This document shows, piece by piece, positions 20,614-31,817 of a DNA stretch of 64,000 bases. Under the pieces are notes generated by a model that saw nothing but the letters and a program-made list of their open reading frames with translations, had not been told where the DNA came from and made no database searches. Numbering within the stretch: the stretch's first letter is position 1; every line of letters starts with the position of its first letter. The position numbers and the translations under genes are program-made. This DNA comes from Cryoendolithus antarcticus (lineage: Eukaryota > Ascomycota > Dothideomycetes > Cladosporiales > Cladosporiaceae): positions 1-64,000 of the forward strand of contig NAJO01000060.1 in NCBI GenBank assembly GCA_002077065.1, read 5' to 3'.

Positions 20614-21058
20614 CGAAGTGTTAGGTAAATATTCGTACATGAACCCTACTCACGAACAAAGTCACTTTCTGTCCGCAGCCGGGTAATTGTCGATCGCGAG
20701 CACTGCGGAACCCATGCGACAGGTGGAAGAACTCGACACACTGCAAGTCATCCTTTCCGCCGTGAACTGCACATCACAGCACTGCAATTCATGGGCCGAC
20801 CACGGTATTGTCGCGACTGTCAAGATCTCGTCGTTGCCAATTATCGCAAGGCACCGTCATGCTGCAGGCGATTGCCCGCAGTGGCGGAGCTGTTCAGCCA
20901 ATTCGTCGCGACCAGCGGGTCAACCTCGCATTACTTACACGGAGTCGTCAGACAGCAGTTCAGCGGACTGTAAGCTAGCCTGCCAGAGAATGGCATACAT
21001 AAGGTGAGTACTTCCAAGATCTCTCCTTGTTCGTGACCACAGGTCACCAAGATCCACG
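20614..21058. other. Intergenic spacer before CE15 gene
   Basis: About 445 bp between two + strand genes. Short frames (for example 20687-21007) have no recognisable features. It presumably holds the terminator of the ferric reductase gene and the promoter of the esterase gene. Confidence 0.4.
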
Positions 21059-22283
21059 ATGCGATCTCTACTCGCTTTGCTTGGGTTGTCAGTCGTCTAT
21101 GCGTTTCGTAAGTCTATGGTTTTCCAGTGCTCGAAGCCATGATTCTAACATCCTTGCAGCACAGCGATGTCCTCCATTGCCACACGACATTGCCTTGCGC
21201 AATGGAAGCACATTGCCAGATCCCTTCACCACCGTTCGTGGACAGCGTGTCCAGTCCAAAGCTCAGTGGTCATGCCGCGCCAAGGAGCTCTCAGCGCTCT
21301 TTCAGGAGTACGAGCTGGGTACCCTGCCTGATCGACCTTCGTCTCTCAAGACCTCACTCTCAGCCAACGGCTCCGGCTTGACCATCACGCCCACCGTAGG
21401 TGACCGAAGCATCACCTACACGGTGAACATCACACTGCCTACTACCGGCAAAGCTCCCTTCCCAGCAGTCATAGCCTTCGGTGCCCCGAGCATCCCAGTT
21501 CCCTCAAACATCGCCACAATAGTCTTTGACAATTCCGAGTTCGCTCAGCAAGACAGTCTCGCCTCCCGCGGGCAAGGCCTCTTCTACGACCTCCACGGTC
21601 CAAATGCCACAGCCTCAGCCCTCACAGCATGGGCTTGGGGCGTAAGTCGCATCATCGACGCTCTCGAGAAGACTCCACAAGTTCGCATCAATCCTCGTCG
21701 TCTTGCGATCACGGGTTGCAGCCGCAACGGCAAAGGCGCGCTCGTCACCGGCGCCTTCGAGCCGCGGATCGCACTGACGATACCACAGGAGTCTGGCTCG
21801 GGAGGTGCGGCGTGCTGGAGGTTATCTGATTATCAGCTAGCGCATAATGAAATCACACAGACGGCTTCTGAGATTGTAGATGAGAATGTTTGGGAGTCTG
21901 TTGAGTTTCGCAAGTTCGCGAACAACACTGACTTACTGCCTTTCGATCACCATGAGCTGGCTGGGCTGGTCGCACCGCGTGGTCTGATTGTGATTGATAA
22001 TTCAGATTACCTCTGGCTTGGTCCGTGGAGTAGCTGGGGTTGCATGAGTGCCGGTCGACTGATATACGAAGCGCTGGGGGTGACGAGCAATATGGGGTAC
22101 TCCAGTATTGGGAATCATAGTCATTGCCAGTTTCCTGTGGACCGCCAGACGCCGGACCTGTATGCCTTCTACAGTCGGTTCTTGTTGGATGAACACGTGG
22201 AGACAGACGTGTTCTACAACTCAGTCGATCTAACGTTCGACTATTCGAGATTCGTGAAGTGGAAGGTGCCCAGGCTATACTGA
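21059..22283 (+). CDS. Secreted 4-O-methyl-glucuronoyl methylesterase (CE15)
   Basis: Two exons, 21059-21107 and 21160-22283, with a 52 nt intron (GTAAGT...TTGCAG), give 390 residues. Exon 1 encodes a signal peptide (MRSLLALLGLSVVYAF); the mature protein starts near QRCPPLP. The CE15 nucleophile motif GCSRNGKGALVTG lies at about residue 215, followed by the PQESGSGG segment bearing the acidic residue. The catalytic His is in GNHSHCQFP near residue 340. CE15 enzymes cleave ester bonds between glucuronoxylan and lignin, acting outside the cell. No CBM1 is attached at either end. The upstream in-frame extension to 21027 would bypass the signal peptide, so the two-exon model is chosen. Confidence 0.9.
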
Positions 22284-22538
22284 GGCAGACTTCGAAGGCT
22301 GCGAGGACGACCAGTGGAGAGGCATCAAGGAATAAGTTACCCATGCATGGAGAGCGTAACCTGCTCAGCATAGCTCGTGGATTCAACTTTTGCCGTTCGA
22401 TGCACCATTGAGCATCATGCCGGCGAACACGAGGGACCAATTCCAGAGAACCAGCTCCTATTAGACATTATCTACATGTAACTCTCCTATACTCACCCAT
22501 CCCTCCCATTCCCCCCTACTTCTCCATCGTTCAACCCA
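22284..22538. other. Convergent 3' spacer
   Basis: About 255 bp between the convergent CE15 and basic-protein genes. A C/T-rich run from 22480 to 22540 (actcacccatccctcccattccccc) is the only notable composition. Confidence 0.35.
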
Positions 22539-23678
22539 CTAAGCCTTCCCCTTCCCCTTTCCACTCCCAACCTCCTTCACCTTCTCAACATTCTTCCCCT
22601 TACCAATCGCCTTCCCCTTCCCGGGATATACCTCCTTCGCCCTCCCCTTGCCCTTGCCCTTTCCCTTCTTCGCAGCTTCGGCCTCCGGCTCCAGCTCCCG
22701 TTGCTCAGCTCTCGTGCGGCCGGGTAGTATAGGCGAGAGCGGCGCCAATCGCTCAAGCAGAGGCGACTTCGGAGCGATAGATGAGGCGACGGTGACGAGG
22801 AAGCGGGTCTCTTTCTTCACCAGCTTCGGAGCGGGAGAAGGGGACTTGGGCGTCGCAGTGGTCTTGGTGCGTTTCGTTGGCTTGGAGGCTGTGGGCTTGG
22901 TGGTGGGGATAGAGGCTTTGCGTGTGCGACGGGCTTTGGCGGGCGCGCATGGAGTTGACGGTTGGGAAGGGGAGGTCTTGGGCGTCGAAGATGCGGACGC
23001 AGCGGCGGAAGCGGCTTTGGCTGCGAGGCGGGGGCTACGACGAGGCGTGGTGGGCGTTGCGGGGATCTCGAGAGTGGTGTTCTTGACGATACCTGCTTTC
23101 TTCGGCGTGAAAGGCTGCTTCGACGCAGCGGCCTTCTTGGGAGTGACAGGCTTCTTGACCTCCTTAGCATGCTTAGGCGTGCTGGGGCCAGCCTCGACCT
23201 TCGCCACCTCGATCTTCTTGAGCTTCAACGCCACGATCCTCGGGCTCCGTTTCGGCGTCACCGGCGCCTCCTCCACGACCTCATCCCCTGCCTTCCGCTT
23301 CTTGGTGAACGAAGTAGCAGCAGCGTACCGACAGCTCGCCTCGCCCGTGACCTCCCAGTCCTGTGCATCAGCCTGGGATCCGGCATCGGAAGAGCAGTCG
23401 GTCCAGGCGTCCTCGCCGTCCGCGTCCTCGTCGGAGTCAGAGGGCGTAGCGTAGGCGCTGGAGCCTAGAAGGCCAGCTAACCCCTGGCGGACGCGGTCGG
23501 CAACCGCAGTGGTGCGGCGGTATACTGCAAGGACTGGCAAAGGTGTGGGCCACGAGAGAGCTCTAGTTAGGGAAGGCTGTGGAAGCGGTGCGTGGCAGAT
23601 GGGGCAGTGGCTTGAGGTCGTGGCTTGGTTGTCGAGAGGGCATTTGCAGGGAACGATTGGAGTGTTGGGAGACGACAT
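22539..23678 (-). CDS. Lys/Pro/Ser/Thr-rich basic protein with Cys-rich N-terminus, unknown function
   Basis: Intronless frame of 379 residues. Near the N-terminus, CKCPLDNQ and SHCPICHAP give a Cys-x-Cys plus Cys-x2-Cys pattern that could bind zinc. An acidic patch (SDSDEDADGEDAWTDCSSD) lies at about 78-98. From ~140 on the protein is built from SPR(I/L)-type and TPK motifs: repeated VTPKK, TPKK and TPRRSPRLAAK units resembling AT-hook or histone-tail-like DNA-binding sequence. The C-terminus is a run of GKGKGKG and GKGK repeats. This composition suggests a nuclear or chromatin protein with many proline-directed phosphosites; that is inference. No enzyme domain is seen. The promoter side faces the spacer downstream of chorismate synthase. 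Confidence 0.6.
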   Translation of the reverse strand: MSSPNTPIVPCKCPLDNQATTSSHCPICHAPLPQPSLTRALSWPTPLPVLAVYRRTTAVADRVRQGLAGLLGSSAYATPSDSDEDADGEDAWTDCSSDAGSQADAQDWEVTGEASCRYAAATSFTKKRKAGDEVVEEAPVTPKRSPRIVALKLKKIEVAKVEAGPSTPKHAKEVKKPVTPKKAAASKQPFTPKKAGIVKNTTLEIPATPTTPRRSPRLAAKAASAAASASSTPKTSPSQPSTPCAPAKARRTRKASIPTTKPTASKPTKRTKTTATPKSPSPAPKLVKKETRFLVTVASSIAPKSPLLERLAPLSPILPGRTRAEQRELEPEAEAAKKGKGKGKGRAKEVYPGKGKAIGKGKNVEKVKEVGSGKGKGKA

Positions 23679-24239
23679 TGCTATGGCGGCTGTGTTGAAC
23701 CCTTCTAGTCCGAGGAATGGATTTGAGTTGAGAGAAGTGTGTTGTTGGAGCTGAATAGTCTGTGCAAGAATTGAACGAAAGTGGAAGGACGAAGTAGATG
23801 TATGAGTACCAGACTGAAGACCAAAGAAAGGATGATATGAGCGGAGACAACGGCAGTCATATACTCACTCCGAATGGGACGTCCGATTATGTGGCGTATG
23901 TGTCTTGCATTGAACATTGGTAGACCGACCAGAGACAGGAGGCTCGAGACACTTGCATCTCGATTTCCGTAGACGCGACACCATCTATTTCGGTCCCAGA
24001 CACGTCTCGGGCGCTGAGATTCTGGGTGATAGTGCTTCGCCTAACCTGTGTTGCAGTCGGCGGGTGGGTTGGGTGACGTGTCCGGCTAGATTTGGGTAGA
24101 GGGAGAACCCTCGAGATGCGCAGAGTCCTTGGAAGGCATCGACCATATGGATGATCCGGTACAAGTCCCGCCTTTTGTGATATAGCTCAGCTGAACTCCA
24201 CGCTATGCCTTTTTACCCACAAGTTTACCCACCCCTCCC
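23679..24239. other. Intergenic spacer
   Basis: 560 bp between the start of the basic-protein gene and the 3' end of chorismate synthase, both on the minus strand. It should hold the promoter of the former. Short frames seen on both strands carry nothing recognisable. Confidence 0.4.
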
Positions 24240-25517
24240 TCACACTCGCGACCCATTCACAGCATTCTTCTGCCCCCCCTGATCAACCGGTACCGTTCCC
24301 TCCAGCGGCCGCAACAACGCCCTACTAGCACTCCTGGCATTCTGCGCCATCACAGCATCCATAACCACAAGCGAAGCCATAGCCTCCACGATCGGCACCG
24401 CTCTCGGAATAACGCAAGGATCGTGTCGTCCCTTTGCCTCCAGAATGCCCTTCTCGGAGCCGTAAGAGTAGGTCTCTTGTGCCTGACCGATAGTGGCAGG
24501 CGGCTTGAAGGCCACGGTGAAGTAGATGTGCGCGCCGTTCGTGATGCCGCCTTGTATGCCGCCGGAATTGTTGGTCTTTGTTGTCAGGCGAGGGCGGTTC
24601 AGAGCGGCGTGAGTTGGGTTCGTCGATGGAGGAAGGGCAGGCGCGAGGATAAAGGCGTCGTTGTGGATCGAGCCTGGGATCTCAGTGCCGCCGAATCCAG
24701 AGCCGATTTCGAAGCCCTTCGTGGCGGGAATCGAGAGCATAGCGTGAGCAAGCTTCGCCTCCAATTTGTCGAAACAAGGCTCGCCGAGACCCGAGGGGCA
24801 GTTGCGGATTACACAAGTGACGGTACCGCCAATACTGTCTTCCCGCTCCTTGAAATCGCGAATGACTTGCTCCATCCTCTCCCCCGCTTTGGCATCTGGA
24901 CACCGTACAGGGAGATGGTTATCCACCTCCTCCCTCGTGACCGTCTCCAGCAGTTCCAAAAACTTCGGGTTCGTAGCACAGCTCGGCCACTCCTTCGTAG
25001 CCGGGAAAAGATGCTCAGACCCAACGCTGTTAGTAAATGCCACGATCTCAACTCCATACGCCTCGCGTAGGAATTTCTCCGCCACAGCACCCGCTGCTAC
25101 TCTTCCGATAGTCTCCCTCGCGCTGCTCCGCCCGCCTCCGCTCGAGGCTTTCACGCCGTACTTCTCAAGGTACGTCCAGTCCGCGTGACTCGGCCGCGGG
25201 AACCTGTCCATTGTCCCCTCCGCTGCGCCTTCGCCGTAGTCTTTAGGCCGTTGATCTTCGTTCATGACTTTCACTGCGATGGGTGTGCCCAACGTGATGC
25301 CATTTTCTGTGCCCGATTGGATCTCCACACGATCTTTCTCCGCCCGAGGGGTCGTGAGAGCTGACTGTCCCGGTCGTCGACGATTCATGTGCGGTTGGAT
25401 GTCGCGTGAGGCATCTAGTTGCAGGCCTGGCGGGCAGTTGTCGATGATGCAGCCCACTGACAAGCCGTGGGATTCGCCGTAGGTTGTGACGCGGAAGTGG
25501 GAGCCGAAGGTGGACAT
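24240..25517 (-). CDS. ARO2: Chorismate synthase
   Basis: Intronless frame of 425 residues. It opens with [18 protein letters not shown], the first family signature (GESHG), followed by [14 protein letters not shown] and then [19 protein letters not shown]. Near the C-terminus come [10 protein letters not shown] and a [17 protein letters not shown] signature. The enzyme converts 5-enolpyruvylshikimate-3-phosphate to chorismate, the last common step of aromatic amino acid synthesis, using reduced FMN. Fungal forms are bifunctional, with their own NAD(P)H:FMN reductase activity. Length is near the fungal norm (about 375-430). A TGAGTCG element at 25639-25645 is one base off the Cpc1/Gcn4 site TGAGTCA; it is only suggestive. 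The QutR-like gene 31 kb away regulates an overlapping pathway but is not linked. Confidence 0.97.
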   Translation of the reverse strand: MSTFGSHFRVTTYGESHGLSVGCIIDNCPPGLQLDASRDIQPHMNRRRPGQSALTTPRAEKDRVEIQSGTENGITLGTPIAVKVMNEDQRPKDYGEGAAEGTMDRFPRPSHADWTYLEKYGVKASSGGGRSSARETIGRVAAGAVAEKFLREAYGVEIVAFTNSVGSEHLFPATKEWPSCATNPKFLELLETVTREEVDNHLPVRCPDAKAGERMEQVIRDFKEREDSIGGTVTCVIRNCPSGLGEPCFDKLEAKLAHAMLSIPATKGFEIGSGFGGTEIPGSIHNDAFILAPALPPSTNPTHAALNRPRLTTKTNNSGGIQGGITNGAHIYFTVAFKPPATIGQAQETYSYGSEKGILEAKGRHDPCVIPRAVPIVEAMASLVVMDAVMAQNARSASRALLRPLEGTVPVDQGGQKNAVNGSRV

Positions 25518-25813
25518 ACTGGGCGATGTTGATCAAATTCAAAACCAGAGGTGGAGAGTCAGAGGAAGAGCGTTGTGTGAGAGAAGATAGTGCAATATCG
25601 CACGGTCTAGATCGTCATAGCTGCCAGAATGGATGATGTGAGTCGAGATGGAGCTGGAACTTTTTTGTGGGGTCACACAGCGGCATCGGAACAGAGCCCA
25701 ATGGATAAAGTACATCATAATTGCATAGTCTCGCATGCAATTCCCAGGGTATCTAAACAAGCCTCATTACGCCTCCCATCCCTCTACCCAACACGCCTTC
25801 AATGCCCTCATCA

Positions 25814-28174
25814 TCAACTCGTAGCCGTCCTCCTCCCAACCCTAACCAACACCTCTCCCAGCCCCGCCCGTTCCTCATACAACCGTCTCAAGTCCTCGAC
25901 ACTAGCTTTCTTGAGATTCAGCTTTCGTCTGTCGAGGTCTCCACCAAGTCCTCTCCTCTGCTCATCCAGTCCCTCCAGCCTTCCGCCGGCGCTCCAGCCT
26001 CCTCCGCTTGGGGCGCCGGTCTCGAGACTATTCATTCGTTTGAGAAGGCCGGGGCTGGGGCCTCTAACCCTGGGCAGGTTCTCGCTGCTCTGCCCGTCAT
26101 TGGAAGATACGACCATGGTGATCGGTCGGAGTCCAGCGAGAGGTCGGGCTGATGCCGCCCACGTGGGTTTTGCGAAGCCGTTCTCTGCCACAGGTGGTAA
26201 AGGGTCAGCGGCGCCGTCGGTGTGCGATGAGGCAGTAGAGTAAGTGCCTGACGTGCTGCGCGATGCGGACTGAGATGGAGGCCCATCAGGCACAACAGCT
26301 TTCCTCTTCGGTACGTTGATCAGCGCAGGATGTGGTGCCTGTGGCTCAGGCAAGGGAGGGAAGCCCTTCTTCGCGTTCTCCTCAGCCGAGATCTGAGTGA
26401 GAGACAACCCTGCCATCCCGTTCGCTGGTCCTGGTGCAGCCATCTCAGCGGGCTCCTCGCTTCTCGGAGTGTCGTGGAAGATCGTCGAGTAACGCGGTGG
26501 TGCTGGGATCGGAGGAGCAGGCTTCCGCCGTGGCACCTCTGTAGTGGCGCCGAGGCCTGTGGCTTCCGCGATGGAAGCTGCTCGTGAGCGGACGGGCCGC
26601 GGAGGCAGAGTGGGAGCCTGCTGTGTCACTATGCCGGTTTCCTGTCTCATCTGCTGTGGGGAACTGCCGTCTTCCTCTGACATCTGAATCCTATGCCCTT
26701 CCATGATATCCTCGGCCGATCGACGGTGCATTCGTTGCTCGTCAGGCGGGTCCTCGTATTCCCGACTATCAGAAGGAGGCTTCAAGTCCGCGTAGATCGC
26801 TTCCTCAGTGAGTCCCATACCCTCTCGAAGCTCCGGCCACGCCTCGACAGCTGCGCTGAGGATGCGTTGAATGGTTTTCGTCATTCGTGCATCCTCAAGC
26901 TGGTTCGAGCCGCACAATAGAGCCATCGCGAAGCATATGCCAAGATTGTCCGGGTCCATCTTGTTCTGCTCCCGATGAAGCGAGACTGCGTGGAGGGTTG
27001 GTAGGAGATGGCGGGTAAGGATCTCGCGGCTGACTGATGACAATGGCGACTCCGGCGATGCAGGCAGTAGTAGGTCCACAAGATATTCCGACTTGACTGG
27101 TGTGCGAGGGTCCTCGAAATGCTCTCGTAGGTGACGATAGCTCTCTTCCGGAAAAATCGGATCTCGCAGCTCCCGGTACCACATTTTGACCAGACTAGCC
27201 GCCATGTGCACTCCGTACGCATCCTCCAGCCGAATCTCTCGGATCAGCTTCTCATCAATTCCCGGCTGCACCATGATGGCCATTCGCCTCTGACGCGGGT
27301 CTGTTCCCTTCTCCTTCCAGACGACCCACTGCTGTCCGCGATCATAAGCCTCCTTCACGCAACCTGCAAGCACAGAGTGCGGCGGTACGCGGAAGATACC
27401 CTCCATCTTGACGCACGAGTCCATCAATAGGAACAATGTTGTCTCCCTCAGCACTCTGGGTAATCGGGTCGTCGCCGTTTCCAAGCTTCTCGGCAGCGGA
27501 TTTCTAGCACCAAACGCCCTCCTCCCCGCTCCAGCGTATGGTACATCGATCTCCGGCGCGATCTTGCGATCATGCAGGTACACCGCGGGTGGTATCAAGA
27601 GCTTTTCGATCGGCAGATGAATCGCCAGCCCACTCAACGAATTGACATGCATGATCTTCCTCCTGAACTTCGGGCTCACCACTGTCCCGAAAACTCCAAC
27701 TAGCACTCTGACCCACGTTCTCGGATGCACAATATACAGCCTCTGCAGTTTCTTCCTCGTAGCTCGGCTCAGCTTCTGGTAAGCCAGTACCCACCATCCC
27801 AGCCCGGGGCCCTCTTTCTTGTCTCCACTTGTCGCTCCTTCCACCTGTCCGCCAGCGAAGAAGATGACTCCATACTCCTGGCCGGCTATCAGCTCCTCTT
27901 CGCTGGGTAATCGCGCGAGTACGTATGGGAGCAGGGAGTCGTAGTCGACATCAAAGGCTGAGGGGAAGGCGGCGGCGTTGACGATGTAGATGGGCAGATT
28001 GGTGGAAGAGCGTGAGGGATTCAGGTAGAGGATCGAGGCTGCTATGGCTGCTAGGGAGGAGTCGTAGGAGGGAGATGTTGGAGTTGGGGCAAGGGCGGAG
28101 AGAGAAGCACTGCGGTTGCGGTTCTGCTGGCGGACTGCATGGCGGGTCGAGAGGGTTGCCAGGGCAGAGCGCAT
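25814..28174 (-). CDS. CRAL-TRIO/RhoGAP domain protein (Ecm25-like)
   Basis: Intronless frame of 786 residues. The N-terminal half (about 50-215) resembles a divergent CRAL-TRIO/Sec14-like domain, including YIVHPRTWVRVLVGVFGTVV and FRRKIMHVNSLSGL. A RhoGAP domain follows at about 225-450: VKMEGIFRVPPH supplies the arginine finger, and the C-terminal helices include DPDNLGICFAMALLCG. The tail (about 500-786) is Pro/Ser-rich and disordered, with PRR and PPRP motifs that could bind SH3 domains. This two-domain order occurs in yeast Ecm25 and in the animal BNIP-2/p50RhoGAP group. The expected role is to switch off Rho/Cdc42 GTPases in polarity or secretion. The start Met begins a short basic segment. 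Confidence 0.85.
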   Translation of the reverse strand: MRSALATLSTRHAVRQQNRNRSASLSALAPTPTSPSYDSSLAAIAASILYLNPSRSSTNLPIYIVNAAAFPSAFDVDYDSLLPYVLARLPSEEELIAGQEYGVIFFAGGQVEGATSGDKKEGPGLGWWVLAYQKLSRATRKKLQRLYIVHPRTWVRVLVGVFGTVVSPKFRRKIMHVNSLSGLAIHLPIEKLLIPPAVYLHDRKIAPEIDVPYAGAGRRAFGARNPLPRSLETATTRLPRVLRETTLFLLMDSCVKMEGIFRVPPHSVLAGCVKEAYDRGQQWVVWKEKGTDPRQRRMAIMVQPGIDEKLIREIRLEDAYGVHMAASLVKMWYRELRDPIFPEESYRHLREHFEDPRTPVKSEYLVDLLLPASPESPLSSVSREILTRHLLPTLHAVSLHREQNKMDPDNLGICFAMALLCGSNQLEDARMTKTIQRILSAAVEAWPELREGMGLTEEAIYADLKPPSDSREYEDPPDEQRMHRRSAEDIMEGHRIQMSEEDGSSPQQMRQETGIVTQQAPTLPPRPVRSRAASIAEATGLGATTEVPRRKPAPPIPAPPRYSTIFHDTPRSEEPAEMAAPGPANGMAGLSLTQISAEENAKKGFPPLPEPQAPHPALINVPKRKAVVPDGPPSQSASRSTSGTYSTASSHTDGAADPLPPVAENGFAKPTWAASARPLAGLRPITMVVSSNDGQSSENLPRVRGPSPGLLKRMNSLETGAPSGGGWSAGGRLEGLDEQRRGLGGDLDRRKLNLKKASVEDLRRLYEERAGLGEVLVRVGRRTATS

Positions 28175-29051
28175 GATTGCTGCTTTGAGAAAGAAGGGCG
28201 AAGAGGACGTCTATGGTGTTGACATTGTGGCTTCGTGGGTGCCTATATGTTAGGGCTGAGCTAGTACGTGACGCGTGTGATGATGTAGCGAGTACGCTGT
28301 GGGAATTGTCAGAGTATCGATGCTTGGATCAAGACATTCGTTGGGCTAGTAATGCTATGTTGCAGTGTGTATGGGGCAGTGGGAATGCGTTGTGCATGTG
28401 TGTTGACGAAGTGGAACGTGAGTTGGAAGCAATCTGGAAAGCCTGCGGCTCCACGCGTGCTGGCTGTGCTCCCTTTCAATCCGGACCACTCCAGCTACCG
28501 TGGCATATCAGACAATGTTCGCCCGCTTGTAGTAGACGACGGTGCCGATTTGCTCAGGCCTCGCGTCACATCAATGGCAATCGTGGGGTGTATTGTCCAA
28601 CACCACCCGTCGCCAATGTCCAATGCATGGCATGCTGATCTGCAGAGCCTCGAGGCTCGGTCCGATGACCTCCGAGATATAAACTCCAGTCGCTTCCCTC
28701 GGGCCACTTTCGTCGCTCAATTGACTCCCGGAGCGCAATCAAGGCGGATTCACCACCATATAAGGTAGTGAGTAGACCACCGCCCCGTGGTCTTGATACA
28801 TCCGTCTCGTAGCACTGAGGGGTGGTTAGGAAGAGTCAAGACAGTTCTTGGCAGCACAGCATTCCCGAGATTCGCTATCTCAGCCGATGACGGAGGTGGG
28901 ATAAATTGATATCGCCAAAAAGGTGCGGTCGTCTCGGCGCGCCCCAGGGAAACATTCATATCGCGAGTCACACAGTACAAGGCACTCGCCGTTGGCGATA
29001 TTGTTGCAGGCCTGAAGCTGCTCTTCCTCACCCTCAACATACATAGCCAGT
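28175..29051. promoter_or_regulatory. Divergent promoter spacer, RhoGAP / asparagine synthetase
   Basis: 877 bp. Near-consensus Gcn4/Cpc1-type elements are TGACTCC at 28722-28728 and CGAGTCA at 28964-28970, each one base off TGASTCA, the latter about 80 bp before the asparagine synthetase ATG. Two long short-lived frames (28213-28638, 28352-28768) show no protein family features. Confidence 0.4.
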
Positions 29052-30953
29052 ATGTGCGGCATCTTCGCGTGCCACCAGTGAGTTGTGCAGCACGCGACCA
29101 ACTGGCGCACACTGACAAGCTCGCAGTCATCCCGATGTGCAGAAGTTCAGATCCACCGCGATTCGCATGGGCAAGCAGGTTAAGCACCGTGGACCAGATT
29201 GGAGTGGCAACCACACAGCCAACAACACAATCCTCGTACACGAGCGATTGAGCATTGTCGGTGTTGGTGAGTGACTCAATGCTCTCCTCCCGAGTTGGCA
29301 TCTCTGACAATCCCAGATACCGGATCGCAACCTCTCCTCAGCCCCGACGGCGACATCTCCCTCGCAGTCAACGGCGAGATCTACAACCACCGCATTCTTC
29401 GCAACCATCTCTCGAAACCGTACCCCTTCAAGACCCATTCCGATTGCGAAGTTATCATCCCACTGTACCAAGAGCATGGCACTGATGCGCCCAAGTTCCT
29501 CGATGGCATGTTCAGCTGGGTACTGCACGACAAGAAGCAGGACAGGATCATCGCTGCTCGCGACCCAATTGGCATCACCACATTCTACATGGGTCGCTCG
29601 TCAGAAACGCCCGGCGCAGTGTACTTTGCCAGCGAGCTAAAGTGCTTGCACCCCGTGTGCGATGATATCCAGGCATTCCCGCCAGGGCATGTCTACGATA
29701 GCAAGACGGACTCGTTGACAAGATACTTCACGCCGAAATGGCTCATGGAGCCTACAAACATCCCTACCAACAAGCTCGACTTGAAGGTGCTTCGCGAGAC
29801 TTTCGAGCGATCAGTGAGGAAGAGGTTGATGGCCGAGGTACCGTACGGTGTACTCCTGTCAGGAGGACTGGACAGCTCGCTCGTTGCCTCAATCGCACAA
29901 CGAGAGACCCTCCGCCTACAACGCGAGTACGCGAAGCAGATCCGCGAGTCTGGCGTCAGCAGTCCTCAAGAGAACGGCGCAGCCAACGGCGCAACGCAGC
30001 GAGACTCAGACGAGCTCGCCGGCATAGACGAAGAATACCACCTGAACTCCGTCCCCGTCCTCTCCCAACTCAATAGCTTCTCCATCGGTCTGCCTGGTTC
30101 CCCAGACGGCAAAGCCGCAGCAGAAGTCGCGCGATTCCTAGGCACAAAACACCACTCCCTCACCTTCACCATCCAAGAAGGCCTTGACGCCCTCTTTGAT
30201 GTGATCTACCACCTCGAGACCTACGATGTCACGACGATCCGCGCCTCAACGCCCATGTTCCTCCTCTCCCGCAAGATAAAAGCCATGGGTGTCAAGATGG
30301 TGCTGTCTGGTGAAGGCGCAGACGAGATTTTCGGCGGCTACCTCTACTTCCACAACGCGCCCGATTCGAAAGCGTTCCACGAAGAGACCGTGCGACGAGT
30401 CAAGAACCTCCATCTCGCCGACTGCCTGCGCGCGAACAAATCCACCTCAGCCTGGGGCGTCGAAGCCCGCGTGCCTTTCCTGGACAAAGAGTTCCTCGAA
30501 GTAGCCATGAACATCGACCCCACCGAAAAACTAATCAACAAGCCCTCCCGCATAGAAAAATACATCCTCCGCAAAGCCTTTGACCCCACCTCGCTCCCTC
30601 CCGGCTCGAAACCCTACCTCCCCGAGCACATTCTCTGGCGCCAGAAAGAGCAATTTTCTGACGGCGTCGGATACGGCTGGATCGACGGGCTGAAGGATGA
30701 AGCTGCTAAGCTCATCTCGGACAAACAAATGGAGCTTGAGGAGATGAAGCGAGAGCACCCGACATGGGAGGATTTTCCAGACAGCAAGGAGGGGTACTGG
30801 TATAGGTGTATGTTTGACGAGCACTTCCCGCCTTATTGCGCAAGTACGGTTATGCGGTGGACGCCTACTTGGAGTAAGGTTACGGATCCGAGTGGGAGGG
30901 CTATTGGGGTGCATGATGCTGCTTATGAGGGGGGAAAGAAGGAGGGGGAGTAG
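29052..30953 (+). CDS. ASN2: Asparagine synthetase (glutamine-hydrolysing)
   Basis: Three exons: 29052-29077 (26 nt), 29127-29266 and 29317-30953, with introns of 49 and 50 nt, giving 600 residues. Exon 1 encodes MCGIFACH, whose Cys2 is the nucleophile of the N-terminal glutaminase. Exon 2 restores KHRGPDWSG and [10 protein letters not shown], and exon 3 continues with VNGEIYNH. The synthetase half carries the PPi loop [14 protein letters not shown] and [18 protein letters not shown]. The enzyme makes asparagine from aspartate, glutamine and ATP in the cytosol. Compared with class-B homologues, it has a polar insertion around 290-320 ([15 protein letters not shown]) after the PPi loop, common in fungi. 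Both splices restore conserved family motifs, so the model is strong. The short first exon is easily missed by gene finders. Confidence 0.95.
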
Positions 30954-31817
30954 AGCTGAGAGGAGACGCCTTGCTGCTCTTGCTGCCTGAAGAGCAGGTT
31001 CCTCGAGCATGGTGTAGATGAGCGCATGTATAGCGTATTTACCACTGCTAGATTTTCACATCGTCATCGGCAATGCTCTGAGCGCTTGTGTAAAATCGAG
31101 AGGTGTACAGTAAGTTGATGTTGAGCAAGATGTAGTGCCTAAGGCAGTCAGAATGCACTCGGCTGCGAGGCCCGCACTCCCCGACCCTGACATTCTGCCG
31201 GCTGTTTGACTCCACTTCACTCTCCGCAGCTGACTTCACGAACATCGATCTACTGTTCGAATCGCACGATGTACATTCGCGTGTCTTGGCGCACCGACTA
31301 GACGCAAAGCTCCCATAGCTATGGCCCATGTCGACCAATAGTCGCCTCTTATCCACCGTCGAGAAAGCCTGAGCGCCTCTCGCAGACCGAACTGCTTGCA
31401 CGCCGCGTGCTCGGCCCTGGTCAGCATGACTAGGTAATGCCCTGTCGCATCGTGACGCAAGAGCTTCAGTACCTTGCATACCCGCAGACGCAAGACCGAC
31501 AGGCATCTGAATCCCTCCACTTCTGCAGACCCCGAACAGGCCAGTAGGAGGGATCGTTTCTTGTCTCCGGCTTACACGAGCAGCCAAAGGCTTGGCCTCA
31601 TGCACTCCGCATGAAGGTTCTGTGACTCTAGCAAGCAACATCAGGTACAGTAGGATCATCTTCAATTTACTGGGCTGAAGTGTACGCGAGAGCGGTGGGG
31701 AGCCTGTGGAGGTACATGTACAGTAACATGGCTTTAGCTTCCTCCTCATACCAGTCTGTCCTCTGCAGTCTCGAGTCTTTTCCTTCCAAACCTCTTCTCC
31801 CTTGTCTGTCTTCCGCT
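30954..31817. other. Spacer between asparagine synthetase and beta-glucosidase
   Basis: About 860 bp. A minus-strand frame (31749-31048, up to 233 codons) is present but has low-complexity, unrecognisable content and no homology-like motifs, so it is not called. The last ~200 bp should be the beta-glucosidase promoter; GTGGGG at 31695-31700 matches the loose CreA consensus SYGGRG, which is common by chance. Confidence 0.4.

Noticed and set aside
22648..23454. Plus-strand open frame of 268 codons
   Set aside because: It is antisense to the basic-protein gene; the low-complexity GC-rich sequence keeps the opposite frame open. No protein-like motifs.
24423..25070. Plus-strand open frame of 215 codons
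   Set aside because: Antisense shadow of chorismate synthase, which is unambiguous.
31048..31749. Minus-strand open frame of 233 codons between ASN2 and the beta-glucosidase
   Set aside because: Residue pattern looks random, no family signs, and it overlaps the probable beta-glucosidase promoter. Could be revisited with RNA-seq.
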